Assembly (NCBI GenBank): GCA_963921825.1
Contig: OY997589.1
Span: 24,325,482 to 24,389,481, forward strand
Origin: Erodium maritimum
Taxonomy: Eukaryota > Streptophyta > Magnoliopsida > Geraniales > Geraniaceae
DNA: 64,000 bases
Direction: 5' to 3'
Position numbers and translations under genes: made by a program. Numbering within the stretch: the first letter of the stretch is position 1; each line of letters begins with the position of its first letter. Positions 13,062-23,967 of the stretch are shown here, one piece after another. Under the pieces are notes generated by a model. The model was not told the DNA's origin, did no database searches, and was given only the letters and a program-made list of their open reading frames with translations.

Positions 13062-13472
13062 AGTTTAATCCTACGAAGAGAATTAAACACTGGGAACCGG
13101 GATAACCTAAACGAGAGAACCATAAACCTTGAGACACAGTTGCAGAAGCTGAAAAGGGAAATGATGAAGTACACGAAATATTATGTGTGACGGGATACAA
13201 ATCGCATGTGCTATTGCATCTCAAAATCATATGTCACGTCTGAAAATCCTTCACAGAAAAACCAAGAGGGTCAAACTCGATAGAGAAATTATTATCACAA
13301 GTGAATCGGCATACAGAAACCAAATTCTTAACAAGCTTAAGGGCATGGATAACATTATTTAATGTGTAATTGGGATGAGTGGGAAATGAAGATGCTTGAC
13401 CATAACCAGAAATAGGAATGTGATTTCTATCACCAACAATAACAAAACGATTAATGTTCGAATTAACATAAG
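13062..13472 (-). pseudogene. Copia A region between protease and integrase
   Basis: The reverse strand reads NRFVIVGDRNHIPISGYGQA, then NVIHALKLVKNLVSVCRFT and SIEFDPLGFSVKDFQT. This is the typical sequence between the protease and the pre-integrase zinc finger of plant copia polyproteins. The frame is open for about 83 codons and then stops. It is bounded on both sides by solo gypsy LTRs. Confidence 0.75.
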
Positions 13473-16400
13473 TGTCACGACCCAAATCCGGTATTGATCA
13501 GACCCGAGACGCGACTTAGCAAATTCAAATAAAGCGGTAAAAAGAGATAAGTAATAACTGAATAAGATGAAATAATATAAAATAACGGAGTTCAAAACCC
13601 TGAGTCACAGCTCAGTCAAATACAATAATCCAAGAATAAAAGTACGTCTCTACGAACTCAAAAATAAAGATAATCCCGGGCCCTCGCTAGCTCCATGCTC
13701 TGCGATGTCCTTTACTCCAAATCAAAGCTAAATCCTGTAGAAAACACGGTAAGGGGTGAGCTTGACGCTCAGTAGGGAAAACCAAGGAAGCCACCTCAAA
13801 ACAGATTTACTGGAAAGCTATTCCACAATTTAAGTTAATTAAAAAGGTTGAAACAACGACGCGACACTTAATGTAATTAAAGACGAAAACCCCTTTTAGA
13901 ACCTGACATGTATAAATCCAACCGTACCAGCGTTAATTCAGCACCAACCACTAAACCAAGGCACACACCGCAGGTAACAATCCAAGTAAAACACCCAAGT
14001 GCATTTCCAAACTAACTTTTAACCATTAAAGGGAGAAGGCGACAACGAGGAAATGTACCCCAAATTAAACAACCTTCACTTACTCGGCCACAAACTATCC
14101 CGGAAAACCTCGTCCAGAACCCCTTCACGACCGACTCACGGATAACCGCAAAGACGACGCTTTACTTACAGGGAAACAACACACAAAGACTCAGCATCAA
14201 ACAATCAAAATCAAGTCATTCACGGTCACACACAACCCATAACAAGGAAAACACCCATAGCCACAACACAACAATACTCATTCAAATTCAAAGCAATCAC
14301 AAACACATAACTCGTAACCATCGCACGGTCTCGGGAGCAACTCGCTCGGCCCGGCGCAGCCGCACGCAACTTCCCCAACACACAGTCGGGATAGGCGGTC
14401 GACCTCATCGCGGAACACAACGTTTTACCGATCGACGAAAGGCAGGGAAATCGCCTCTTCGCGGCCTCATATCTCGCATCATCGCGGAACAACCTCATCG
14501 CGGCACAACACAGCGTTTTACCGAGTGCTAGTCGGAAGGTAGGGAAACCACCTCTTCGTGGGACACATCGTTTTACCGACTCATGGTCGGAAGGTAGGGA
14601 AACCACCTTTCTCGTGTACCACAATACACCAAGCCTCACACTTTACTGATCGCGCTCCGTAAGGTACGACTCACCTTGCAGAAGTACGTCTCTCACACTT
14701 TACCGGTGGCGCAACGGAAGGTACGACACACCTCTCGGGCACAACTCAACCAAATATCACCAGAACTATCACAATCAAAATCACAATCATAAACACAACT
14801 ACAGGTAACCACGGTACCACCACCACAATCATGATCACGTCGGTCTATCACTCACCCGACCATATCACAAACAATGATTCACATCATAACAATCACGACA
14901 CACTTGCCCACACATAGCAACGACATGTTACACCGAAAATAATATGCTTTGACCCTTAAATTACACTCACATTTGCTCCGCACTTACCATCACTTATCGA
15001 CACCACACTCCACGTTGTAACCCCACCGGCTTAACCGGTATTCGTTCCCTAACATCCCCACATCAACAGATTAACGAAACAGGAAAATAGCCACTCAAGT
15101 CATCAACATGTATCACTAGTTCAATTCTACTAGTTTTCATGTTCGTTACTTATTAACCGTTCAAACAACACAACACCGAGCAGAAACATACAGCAAACAG
15201 TCCTACAGGCATGACATGGCCCGATTCTACCAGCACGACAATTCCCAAGACTGAAATCGTAAATGTTCACAGTTTAATACGTATACGCTAGTTATTCACA
15301 TCTTACATGCATACTAGTTATTTATCCGGTTATTAGGTTTCCCTATAAGCATTCTAGTACGACATTAGTAAAGCGGGTTTCGAGGCAATCCCTACCTCTA
15401 GAAGAACCAACAGCTGCGTCTCCTAGCAGCTGACGTCCGGGCCTACCTCCGGTCTTCTCCACGATCAAGGTCCAGACCTGGGTTTAACAAAAGGACGGTA
15501 ATCAGTCCCGGTCCAGTCCGTAACGGTCCTCTAATTTTATTATCAGTTAAGTCCTTAAGTCATCAGATCAGTCCTTTAAAATGTATGAAATCCTTGAATT
15601 TTTCTGATTTTAAGTCTGGTTATTTAATTAATATTTTAATTAACTGGTCTGACCCGGATCCGACCCGAATCCAGGCCCAACCCGGATCCAAACCTGGTCT
15701 AAACCCGGACCAAGACCTGACCCAAACCGGGTCCCCGACCCGTCGGACCTGGGCCTGGCCCGAACCCGGTCCGAACCCGAAGTAAGACCTGGGCCAAGGC
15801 CCGAGTCCAAGCCCACGTCCTCTCGGGCCAAGGCCAACATGGCCCAAGGCCTGTAGCTCGGACTAGTTGAGCTCGACCTGGTTCGAGGGTTCCAGTGTTT
15901 TCGAGGTCATTCCGGCGAATTCTCCGACCTCGACAGGGCGGCGGAGGTGGCAGTAAAGTCCGGCGAAGGGACGACGGAGGTGGAGAAGGGGCGACGAAGG
16001 TTCGGAGAGCGATCCAAGAGCTTCCCGTCTCAGATCTGGTGAAGGCGAGGGTTCGCCGGCATCGTTCCGGCGGAACTCTCCCCACGCTAGCGTCGCCGTG
16101 AGAAGAGGGGTTTTCCTGTGGCGTGACCGATGAGCTGAACGGAACGAGAGAGAGAGAGGGCACGAACCCGTACAACTTCTCGTTTCCGACGTCAAATCGA
16201 GGCTTGAGGGCTGAGGCGGCGTACGGTGAACTAAGCACGGTGGTGGCTAGGCGGCTTCGATTCGAAGGCGGAGATGAAGGAATTGGGATTGGTGTTGCGA
16301 TTTGGTGCGAGAGGATGAGATGAAGGGAGCGAGAAGAGAGGAGGACGAGGAAGGACAAGGGAGGACGAGATCTGAGAGAGAGAGAGAAGCGACGGTCTCG

Positions 16401-16639
16401 GGTTTTGTGCATGCTCAACGAAGAAGAAGGGCAAAAGGCGAGGTCTAGGGTTGCAGTTTTGTGGGCTTGGGCCCGGACTGACGCGCGCACGGGCTTGGGC
16501 CCAAACCAATCCTGCCCAGCCTAAAACCAACTCCTCTTCCTCTTTTTTTTTTGAACTCGATCCAAAAATTCGATTCGTTCCCTCAACCAACGACGTTTCA
16601 ACTTGATAAAAATAAAACTTAAATTCTCAGGTCTTTACA
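13473..16639 (-). mobile_element. Second solo gypsy LTR in copia A
   Basis: The 3167-bp LTR starts TGTCACGACCC and ends AGGTCTTTACA on the plus strand, flanked by ataag at 13468-13472 and 16640-16644. It belongs to a different subfamily from 9811-13061. A repeat-rich block at 14400-14740 includes two small inverted repeats, CCGA..TCGG (14521-14535) and CCGAC..GTCGG (14576-14590). The 263-codon reverse frame at 15699-16490 lies in GC-rich LTR sequence and is not credible as a gene. Confidence 0.92.
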
Positions 16640-17274
16640 ATAAGAATGTAATGTACCTAAATTCGCTGTCATGTGAGAGGAAGCACTCGAATGCATGTAC
16701 CATTGACCATCCGGAACTTGCTGCATGGAGAGATTAGCCATATCGCTCGAAGTGTTAGTCGGAACTACCAATTGGGGCTGAGAACCCAAAACCCCTTGAT
16801 GTCCAAGCTGAGGCGATGGCTCAAGAAACCAAGGACTTGTAGTAGATGGATAAGGACAAGGTGGCATTTGGATCTGCTGCTGCTGACCGGGCTAAAACTA
16901 AGCCTGTTGTTGGGCCCAATTCGGCGGCCCAGACCAAAGTTGTTGCCCATTCCAGTACATGGGTTGAGGTGCACTCGTGCTTGCTGTTGTGAAGATCCTC
17001 CCGGAGCATAATTACGAGGGCCTGGTCATGGGTTTCCACATGAGTCTTTAGACGATCGTCGGCGTCCCCGAGCACTCTCATGACCTCGAGAGGAACCACG
17101 AGCCGGAGGTCGATCATTTCCGTCCCTAGCAGGAGGAGTCTTAACATAGAGAGCCGAATTTAACGATTGTGAGGAAGTATGAGTTTGCTTCATCTTTCGG
17201 GTCTCCTCCAACACGAGACGCGGACGACCTTCATAAAAGGATGGAAGGGTGTCGCTTTGCTGAATAACGGTGGC
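16640..17274 (-). pseudogene. Copia A gag C-terminus and protease start
   Basis: The reverse strand reads QQSDTLPSFYEGRPRLVLEE (about 17200-17260), the end of the capsid-like UBN2/gag domain, followed by an Arg/Gly-rich stretch. Further on it reads DGQWYMHSSASSHMTANLG (about 16660-16720), matching the D-T/S-G-A-S/T-S-H-M-T protease motif of copia elements; here the catalytic Asp position is changed, so the protease would be inactive. Confidence 0.75.
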
Positions 17275-18800
17275 TAACGCCCTGAGAATCAACACACAAA
17301 AAGGGCGCGGCAAGCGCACCGGTCGTCAAGTAGTAAATCGGTTCAAATCGGATTATCGTACCCAAGGGAGCAGTAAAACAGTCACTCGATTTAAAATCCG
17401 TTATTAATCTGTTTCTGAAAAGAGTTTTGTTTTGGTTTTAAAGATGCAAAGAACAAGGTGAAATTAAAAATAAATTGAAATCAAGTACGAGGAAAAAATA
17501 GCAGGTGTTGTGAAATTCAGAAGAAACGGTGATCTAGGACTTTAACGGGGTTACAATATGACTAATAATTCGCAGGCATTCGTATTTACATGTGCAAACA
17601 AGGCTGATTTAAAGGAAACAAAAATTCTCTCAACTAGTCCTAAACATCTCTCGATCGAATTAGGACCCTATTATAATATAACTGCCTAGTTATTTCTAAT
17701 CTAAGTGTAGAGAGACATAAAGCATTAGGATTTGTGAATTCCTCTAACTTTCGGTTTTGTACGCCTATAGCTATTGCGCTCGTGTTAACCTAACTTTACT
17801 AGAGACTAGATTTAAACCCGAGTTGCATAATCCTTAGTCCTTCTAGTCATTCTCATCTTTCGATTGTTGAATGCTAAAACTTAATCAACTATCAAGTGGC
17901 CAATTTGATGAAGCATTAAATCCAAATTATGCAAACAATAACCTAAACACAAATTACACATAGTAAATACGAAAGCTTTGAATTATTTCATCATATTGTT
18001 TCCTCTAGCCCTAGATCAATGGAAATTTAGTTCATGGAGAAGAAGGAAGAACACAAAAATTAAGAAGAACAAGAGATAAACCTAATGGCAAAGTAAAGTT
18101 GATACAAAATACCGATTCAATGATGAAAATCTCAAAGTTGCTTCAATCCTTGCTCCTAAGCACTTTTCTCTAACCAAAACTCCAACCCTAACTCTCAATC
18201 TCTCTAAAATTATGCCCAATACCAGTTCTTTTCTTTTCTTAATGGATACTTCTCTATATATAGGACTTCAATACCTCTTTCCCTCTTCAAAATCGGAATT
18301 GGAACAGGTAAATTTGGCTTTGGAATGAGGAAATTTCTTATTTTTCTGCAGAAAACGGAGCTAGGAGAAAGCTTGACGCACGCTGCCCTGAGCGAGGCCC
18401 GGAGAGGGCTGGAAAAGGGGCCGGAATGCGGCCCGGAACGTCTTTCAAACCTGCCCGGAATGAGGCCCGGAACGGGCCTCTTCCCGTATCCAAACAGTGA
18501 TGGTCCCTTGACAAAAGTTGTAGATCTTTGAATTTTCTTCGATTTGATATATTATAGGAAGCAATTATGACTTCGTATGAGTGAGTTATTCCCTTCGCAA
18601 GATCAGCCAACTTCCAAAACTCCTAAAACCAGGTTTTCCTCTATTTTTGCCCTTTTTTCGATCAAAGCACCTACAAAACACAATGACGCAAAGTACGAGT
18701 ATAGAGGGAAAAGTGGATCAAATTATAAAATCCCGGGACTAAAAAGCTCAAGAATGTGGGCTAAAAGCATCTAGAATTGATGCAATTTATGTCCACATCA
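17275..18800 (-). mobile_element. Solo LTR with TG...TA ends in copia A gag
   Basis: This 1526-bp insertion is flanked by gtggc at 17270-17274 and 18801-18805. On the reverse strand it begins TGATGTGGACATAAATTG and ends CTCAGGGCGTTA. The start resembles LTRs of the Tat/Athila-like gypsy group. Its terminal dinucleotide is TA rather than CA. It interrupts copia A gag between AYDNVAT and VIQQSD, so removing it restores the frame. I see no gene in it. Confidence 0.8.
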
Positions 18801-19098
18801 GTGGCGACATTGTCATATGCCTCCGAAAGCCCTGCAACAAGTTGAAGAACCAATCGGTTGTTGGAAACCAAAGCGCCCATATCCGATAACTGATCTGCAA
18901 CAGTTTTCAACTCTTGGCAGAAACCCGATACATTAGCATAATCATCCAATTTAATATTAGAAAATTGGTGTTCAAGGTACACCGTACGACAATGTTTATT
19001 ATCTTGGAAACTGAGCCGGAGAGAATTCCAGCCTTCAGCAGCAGTAGCATCCGGTGTGATAATAGTTTGAAGGAGATCATTGGATATCGTACCATATA
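18801..19098 (-). pseudogene. Copia A gag N-terminal half
   Basis: The reverse strand reads TISNDLLQTIITPDATAAEG, then WNSLRLSFQDNK and YLEHQFSNIKLDDYANVSGF, the classic UBN2/copia gag domain. The match ends at about 19098, so the start of gag and the 5' LTR of copia A are lost at a junction with LINE sequence. Confidence 0.82.
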
Positions 19099-19129
19099 TG
19101 CACTGAAGACTGGGCCGAGAATCTCACAA

Positions 19130-19510
19130 GGTCTCGACTAGTTGGGGTCTTGCGTGGGGACGACCTTCAAGCTTTCCTTCATAGGTCGGCTTTGACGGAC
19201 ACTAGGATCTAACCTCAAGGGAATTGAGATTATGTGAAGCAGGTTGGAATTAAAGCGCTGAAATCTGATGATTTTGTAGTAGATCAATTCAACAACTTGG
19301 ATCTGGAAGTGCCTGGACGCCTGGATTTTGACAGGGAAGAGGATGACATTTATGAATATGTTTTTGACGATGAGGAATTGGACGCTTTTGAGTCTGTTCC
19401 TCTACTTCTAATCCTCAATTGACAGCATGAATTTCCTCTCTTGGAATGTGAGAGGGACGAACTCCGTTCAGAAAACGGAGTATCAGTTTCACCATTAGAC
19501 ATGTGCATCC
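19130..19510 (+). pseudogene. LINE ORF1 end and ORF2 endonuclease start
   Basis: The forward strand reads as the tail of a LINE ORF1, including ALKSDDFVVDQFNNLDLEVP and an acidic stretch, up to a stop near 19420. About nine bases on, ORF2 opens with MNFLSWNVRGTNSVQKTE, the typical start of the plant LINE apurinic endonuclease. The sequence is then cut at 19510 by an LTR insertion and resumes at 28190. Confidence 0.65.
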
Positions 19511-20369
19511 TGTCACGCCCCAAATCCGGTATTGACCGGACTCGAAACATGACTTGAAAATAATACAAAATGTAACAACAAAAGTGTCTCACATCCACTA
19601 TAACTCTCCAAGTTTAGTTTCCATCAAAATATCTCAAGTAAAAGTTTCATAATAAATTCTTTAAACATAAGGTTCGTAACCAAAAATAGGACCATAATCG
19701 TCTCTAAAGACAAGAGCACCCGGACCCACAGAAGCTCCCAAGCCTCGAGTCCACTACTCAACAAGCACGCCTGTAAAAACAGTCAATAAAACAAATAGGG
19801 GTGAGCTTACGCTCAGTAGGGAAAATAGATAAACAGTTTAACCTCCAATTTAGTAATAAAAAAAACTTTAACATGACAATACATATTGCAATTAATACTT
19901 TTAATCAAAATGATGTTATAACATAGGAAAGATAAGAACAATATCACATTCTTAAGGATAACGGTCTTTAAGTTTAACAAATAGAAATTCACAATTTCGT
20001 TCGGGCCTCAATGATACGGAGAACTAAGAAGATGTTGAAATACGGGAATAAAACGCTTTCAAAGAGCCAGTAACAATCATAGAAAATAAAGTAAACAATG
20101 CATTTATTAACAATCAATAGAAGATAGAGCGTTTAAGTAATGCCGTGGGACATGAAGTCACCACCCTTCGATCCACAATACTCTTTGTGTCATGTCGGAT
20201 CCCATACTCCGATCCACAAGAGTATTCGTTCATATCAGATTTTCCCTCGGGCTACCGGTAACAATCCCTGAGGAACGCTTATCGTCGGGATTCTCGGAAA
20301 TGCCCCCAAAGGACCATATGTCATAGGGAACCAAGGTAATGCTCCCGCAGGACGCACACACCCGAGTGA

Positions 20370-20495
20370 ATCTCAAGTAACCATTCCCCGCAGGGTAAAC
20401 CATCTAACTGCCCCGCAAGGTCCAATAATCAATGCCCCACAGGGTCCAATAACCAATGCCCCGCAGGGTCCATAACCAATATCCCGTAGGGTCCA
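20370..20495 (-). repeat. Short tandem repeats in the outer LTR
   Basis: A run of about 22-25-bp units such as AATGCCCCGCAGGGTCCAAT repeats up to the junction with G2. Each unit contains the near-palindrome CCC(T/C)GCGGGG. The same units occur in forward orientation in LTR B around 56420-56520. The final units are read through by the truncated G2 frame as a run of W, T, L, G and I residues. Confidence 0.65.
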
Positions 20496-22518
20496 CCTCT
20501 CGCGCTGGTGGCAAGCCTGATAGTTCCTCCGGAAAGACCTCCGGGAATTCCCGCACTACCCTCGGTAGCTCACTGCTACTCCGTACGATCTCTGCCTCAG
20601 ACCCCGAAGTCAAAGCGGATAAGAGAACTCCGCTCTTGCTACCCAAGATACACGTGATCACCCTATCACCTGACCTCACTGTCACCTGACGTCTGTAGCA
20701 GTCGATCGTCGCTCGGTACCTCACGAGCCAGTCCATACCCAGAATCACGTTAAAGGCGTTCATGTCAAGAACGAGTAAGTCACCAAGAAAAGGGCAATCT
20801 GCCACCCTAATCGCACAGTCCCTACAAACAGTGCTCAACACCACCGCACCCGTAGCCGGGGTCTCCAAACAAAGGGGTTGACTCAAAGTCTCCACCCGTA
20901 AACCCAAAGAAGAAGCAATAGACGAAGATATGAACGAATGGGAAGCTCCCGTATCAAACAAAAAAGAAGTCCACGCATTATAAAGTAAACACGTACCCTG
21001 AGTGGCCTCATGGCCGGCGTACGGCCTCTCAATCCTGGAATCGGTAACTGCAAAGACTCGACCCTGCCGTGCCGGTGGTCCTCCTCTCGGCGGTGGTAGA
21101 AGTGCCACCTGCTGGCCAGCTCTTGACTGGTGCCTCTGACCTGCTGCTCCCGCCGCCTGACGCGGAGCCCTCTGCTGTAGTGCCTGACGTGGTCTGCCAG
21201 GTGGTGCTGGGCGAGTCTGAGTCTGCTGGGGCCTCGGTGCAGGCGCTCTGCCAGCTATCTCAGGGCACGCCCGGATGAAATGATCAGAACGACCACACTG
21301 GTAGCATCCTCTCTGTCCTCCCTGCTGTGCTATCTCAGGACACACACGCATGAAGTGGTCGGCGCTGCCGTACTGGTAACATCCCCTCGGCTCGCTAGGC
21401 TGTCTAACACTGGTCCCCTGGGGACGCCCATCATGACGCTCTACAGGTCCATTGCCCCTCAGGCAGTCTCGTGCCAGGTGGCCCTACTGTCCACATCGAG
21501 GACACAACTGTGCCACCGGGGCGGGTCCAACTGACGCGACGGCCCCTGCTCGGCGTATGCCATCCTGCTGAAACTGAGGCTGAAAGTGTCCTACAACTCT
21601 CTGTCTGCATCGATCTCGATGGTCAGACGGCTGCAAAAAGCCAATCGGCCTAGGCCTGGTCTCTCGCACCCTGATCGTATCTCTGAAGTGCCTCTCCATG
21701 GCTAAAGCCTGATCCAAGAGTGTGGAGTAATCTGTGGTCCTGAAAGCGATAACCCTGTCGGCTATCGACGGGATGAGCCCGTTCTCAAACCTCCTACAAC
21801 GGTCATCCGCAGTCTGCACCAACTCTGGCGCGAAGCGGGCCAAAGAAGTGAACCTCACTGCATACTCAGAAACACTCAAACCCCTCTGACGTAAGTTCAG
21901 AAACTGCTGACGCCGATCATCCCGAATGGAGCGAGGGAAGTACTACTCCAAGAACAGGCTGCTAAACAACTGAAAATCACTGCCAACCCTCTCCTGCACT
22001 GACTGCCACCAGTAGTAGGCCTCTCCCTCAAGCTAAAAAGTGGCGAACGAAACTCTCAGACGCCCCTCCGATACCCCAGAAGTATCGAGGTTGCGGGTAA
22101 CCCGCTCCAACCAACCAGAAGCTGCCTCGGGGTCAGCTCCCCTGGAGTAGGTCGGCGTGCCAAGTCTACGGAACTCTCTGAGTGACTGGGCCGTGAGGCT
22201 ATCAAACTGTCCTGGCCTCTCCCCAAAATCTGCTGAAGCAACAGGCACGGGCTCTAGTGCCGGTGCTGTAGTCCCCTACTGCGCACTCAAGGCTGCTAGT
22301 ACAACGCGAACCACCTCCTCGAGAGGGGTCACCTGAGTCGGCTCTGCGACTGGAGATGTCCTGGGTGGCGACCCTGTTGGCCCACCCTCAAAGTGCTGAT
22401 GCTCTGTGGAAGCAGCATCCTGGGCATCAGTTGCCCCCTCCTGCTCAGCGACATGTGCCTGCCTCGGGCCCCCAACTGGGCGGCTCCGGGTACCTCTCGG
22501 AACATACGTACGAGCCAT
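20491..22518 (-). pseudogene. G2 gag and protease, with stops
   Basis: Gag runs from a likely start near 22518 (MARTYVPRGTRSRP) through the capsid domain (LEGEAYYWWQSVQERVGSDF; then EYAVRFTSLARFAPELVQTA) to three zinc knuckles. The third is CYQCGRSDHFIRAC. The first is broken by a stop and the second has Tyr for one Cys. Protease follows with the intact catalytic motif LFDTGASHSFIS and the downstream NVILGMDWL. At least four in-frame stops lie in gag, so it is dead. The reading frame then runs into LTR repeats. Confidence 0.85.
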
Positions 22519-23183
22519 GTCGTCTATCCGCCTGCACGGATAACGCACATGTTCAGTACTTAGTTCAACAACGGTTCTCACACGTTACAAGGACGAACAC
22601 ACACACGCCTACACAAGTTACCACAGATACGCCCCTCACACTAGTAGATATATATACTCATATAATATAGCACACAAGTTCGCATCTCTATGCGTCACAC
22701 AGCAACAACCAGCGATTTAGCAATCAACCACCAACTCCCACATGAGGGTTCAACCAAGTCAAAGAAATCCACTCCCACAGGAGGATTCAAACTCAAGCAC
22801 ATCACACAAGGCACAACGCAACGGGCATACCCCTTGCTCGGGTATCCTTCCACAAAGAGGGGTTTAGTACTTAACACAATTCAATTCAATAATCACCCTT
22901 CACCTTCCCTTCCCTTCCATGAATTCCCATTTCTTAACTTTTACTCAAACCTTTTCATGTCGATCTCATGTTGTTACAACCTGATTCAGGCGTCCCCGAA
23001 CCTCATTGTAACAACTGGACATCGAACCATCATGCTCAACTATAGTGACGCCCCTGAGTCAACCAGTGATGGTGTAAACATTTTAGTTCTACTGAAAATT
23101 CGGCATGACCCATTCGTATTTTCCCTTAACCCTCCGCTTAAGCGGGACAACCACCAATACAAATTCACAAGGTAAAAGTACAC

Positions 23184-23602
23184 AGAGTTCTCATGCTCTT
23201 CCAAGACATCACACAGTCAATAAAGGGAGTTCTCATGCTCCTAAGTACACAACGCAATCAATAAACGGAGTTCTCGTGCTCCCAAAATATTACGGGGTAC
23301 TCGTGCCCCAAACTCACCACCTCCACGGGCTTACGGGATTCTCGTGTCCCAAATTCGCCACCTCCACGGGCATAGGGGATACTCGTGTCCCAAATTCGCC
23401 ACCTCCACGGGCATAGGGGATACTCGTGTCCCAATCTCGCCACCTCAGCGGGCATACGGGATACTCGTGTCCCAATCTCGCCACCTCAGCGGGCATACGG
23501 GATACTCGTGTCCCAAAACAAAGTTCTCACACAACGGAATACGGGGTCCTCGCGCCCCAACCAAAACACTCAATAACAGCATACATGGAGTACTCATGCT
23601 CC
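23184..23602 (-). repeat. Eleven-unit phased hairpin array in the G2 leader
   Basis: Units of 16 nt begin at 23184, 23226, 23267, 23294, 23335, 23376, 23417, 23458, 23499, 23543 and 23587, mostly 41-44 bp apart. Each has two 4-nt arms around an 8-nt centre (TTCTCATG, TACTCGTG, TCCTCGCG and variants). Arms are AGAG/CTCT once, GGAG/CTCC three times, GGGG/CCCC twice and GGGA/TCCC five times. Every pair is fully complementary. On the RNA sense strand the centre reads like CACGAGTA. Confidence 0.8.
23294..23516. repeat. 41-bp tandem repeat, five units plus a partial
   Basis: Units start at 23294, 23335, 23376, 23417 and 23458 with a partial unit at 23499. The last two full units are identical. 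Because 41 is not a multiple of three, similar peptides appear in all frames; these frames are not genes. Confidence 0.9.
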
Positions 23603-23952
23603 AGACCAACAGTCAATCACAAGTCAAAACTTGAACAGGACCAAACCACAACTTGAAATTTTTTGAAGTAATACGCCAAAGGGCAACACCACCAACTGTT
23701 GGCTCACCCTACCACGTATGCACAGCGGGTCGGTCATTGACCGTTAATCGAATTCCGATCTCAACCATTCGGCTTCACCGATCATTAGGGAGAGGATACC
23801 AATCAAGTAATGCAAACATTGTAGTGTAAGGTTCCATTTAGGACAACTCTTAAAGCACTCAAGACTCAGACTTCCTAACTCTACCCACCTAATTGACTTC
23901 GGTCCGAGGTTTGAAAATCAGTTCATAAGACACCTGTTTCAAATGAAACCAG

Positions 23953-23964
23953 GCTCTGATACCA
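23953..23964 (-). promoter_or_regulatory. Primer binding site of G2
   Basis: The reverse strand reads TGGTATCAGAGC, exactly complementary to the 3' end of plant initiator Met tRNA, three bases inside the LTR end at 23968. Confidence 0.88.
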
Positions 23965-23967
23965 AAT

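Larger units (their letters stand above)
22519..23952 (-). other. Untranslated leader of G2
   Basis: A 1.4-kb untranslated region between the primer site and gag. It aligns with the G1 leader at 905-2152. Its distinguishing content is the hairpin array at 23184-23602. No other gene is visible. Confidence 0.7.

Noticed and set aside
15699..16490. 263-codon reverse open frame rich in Ser, Pro and Arg
   Set aside because: It lies wholly within a gypsy solo LTR with defined TSDs, in GC-rich sequence; similar but unrelated frames occur at the same place in other LTRs (3906-4340, 12097-12456, 27524-28135).
23294..23516. CRISPR-like regular repeat
   Set aside because: The 41-bp units are tandem without unique spacers and sit in a gypsy leader in a plant genome.
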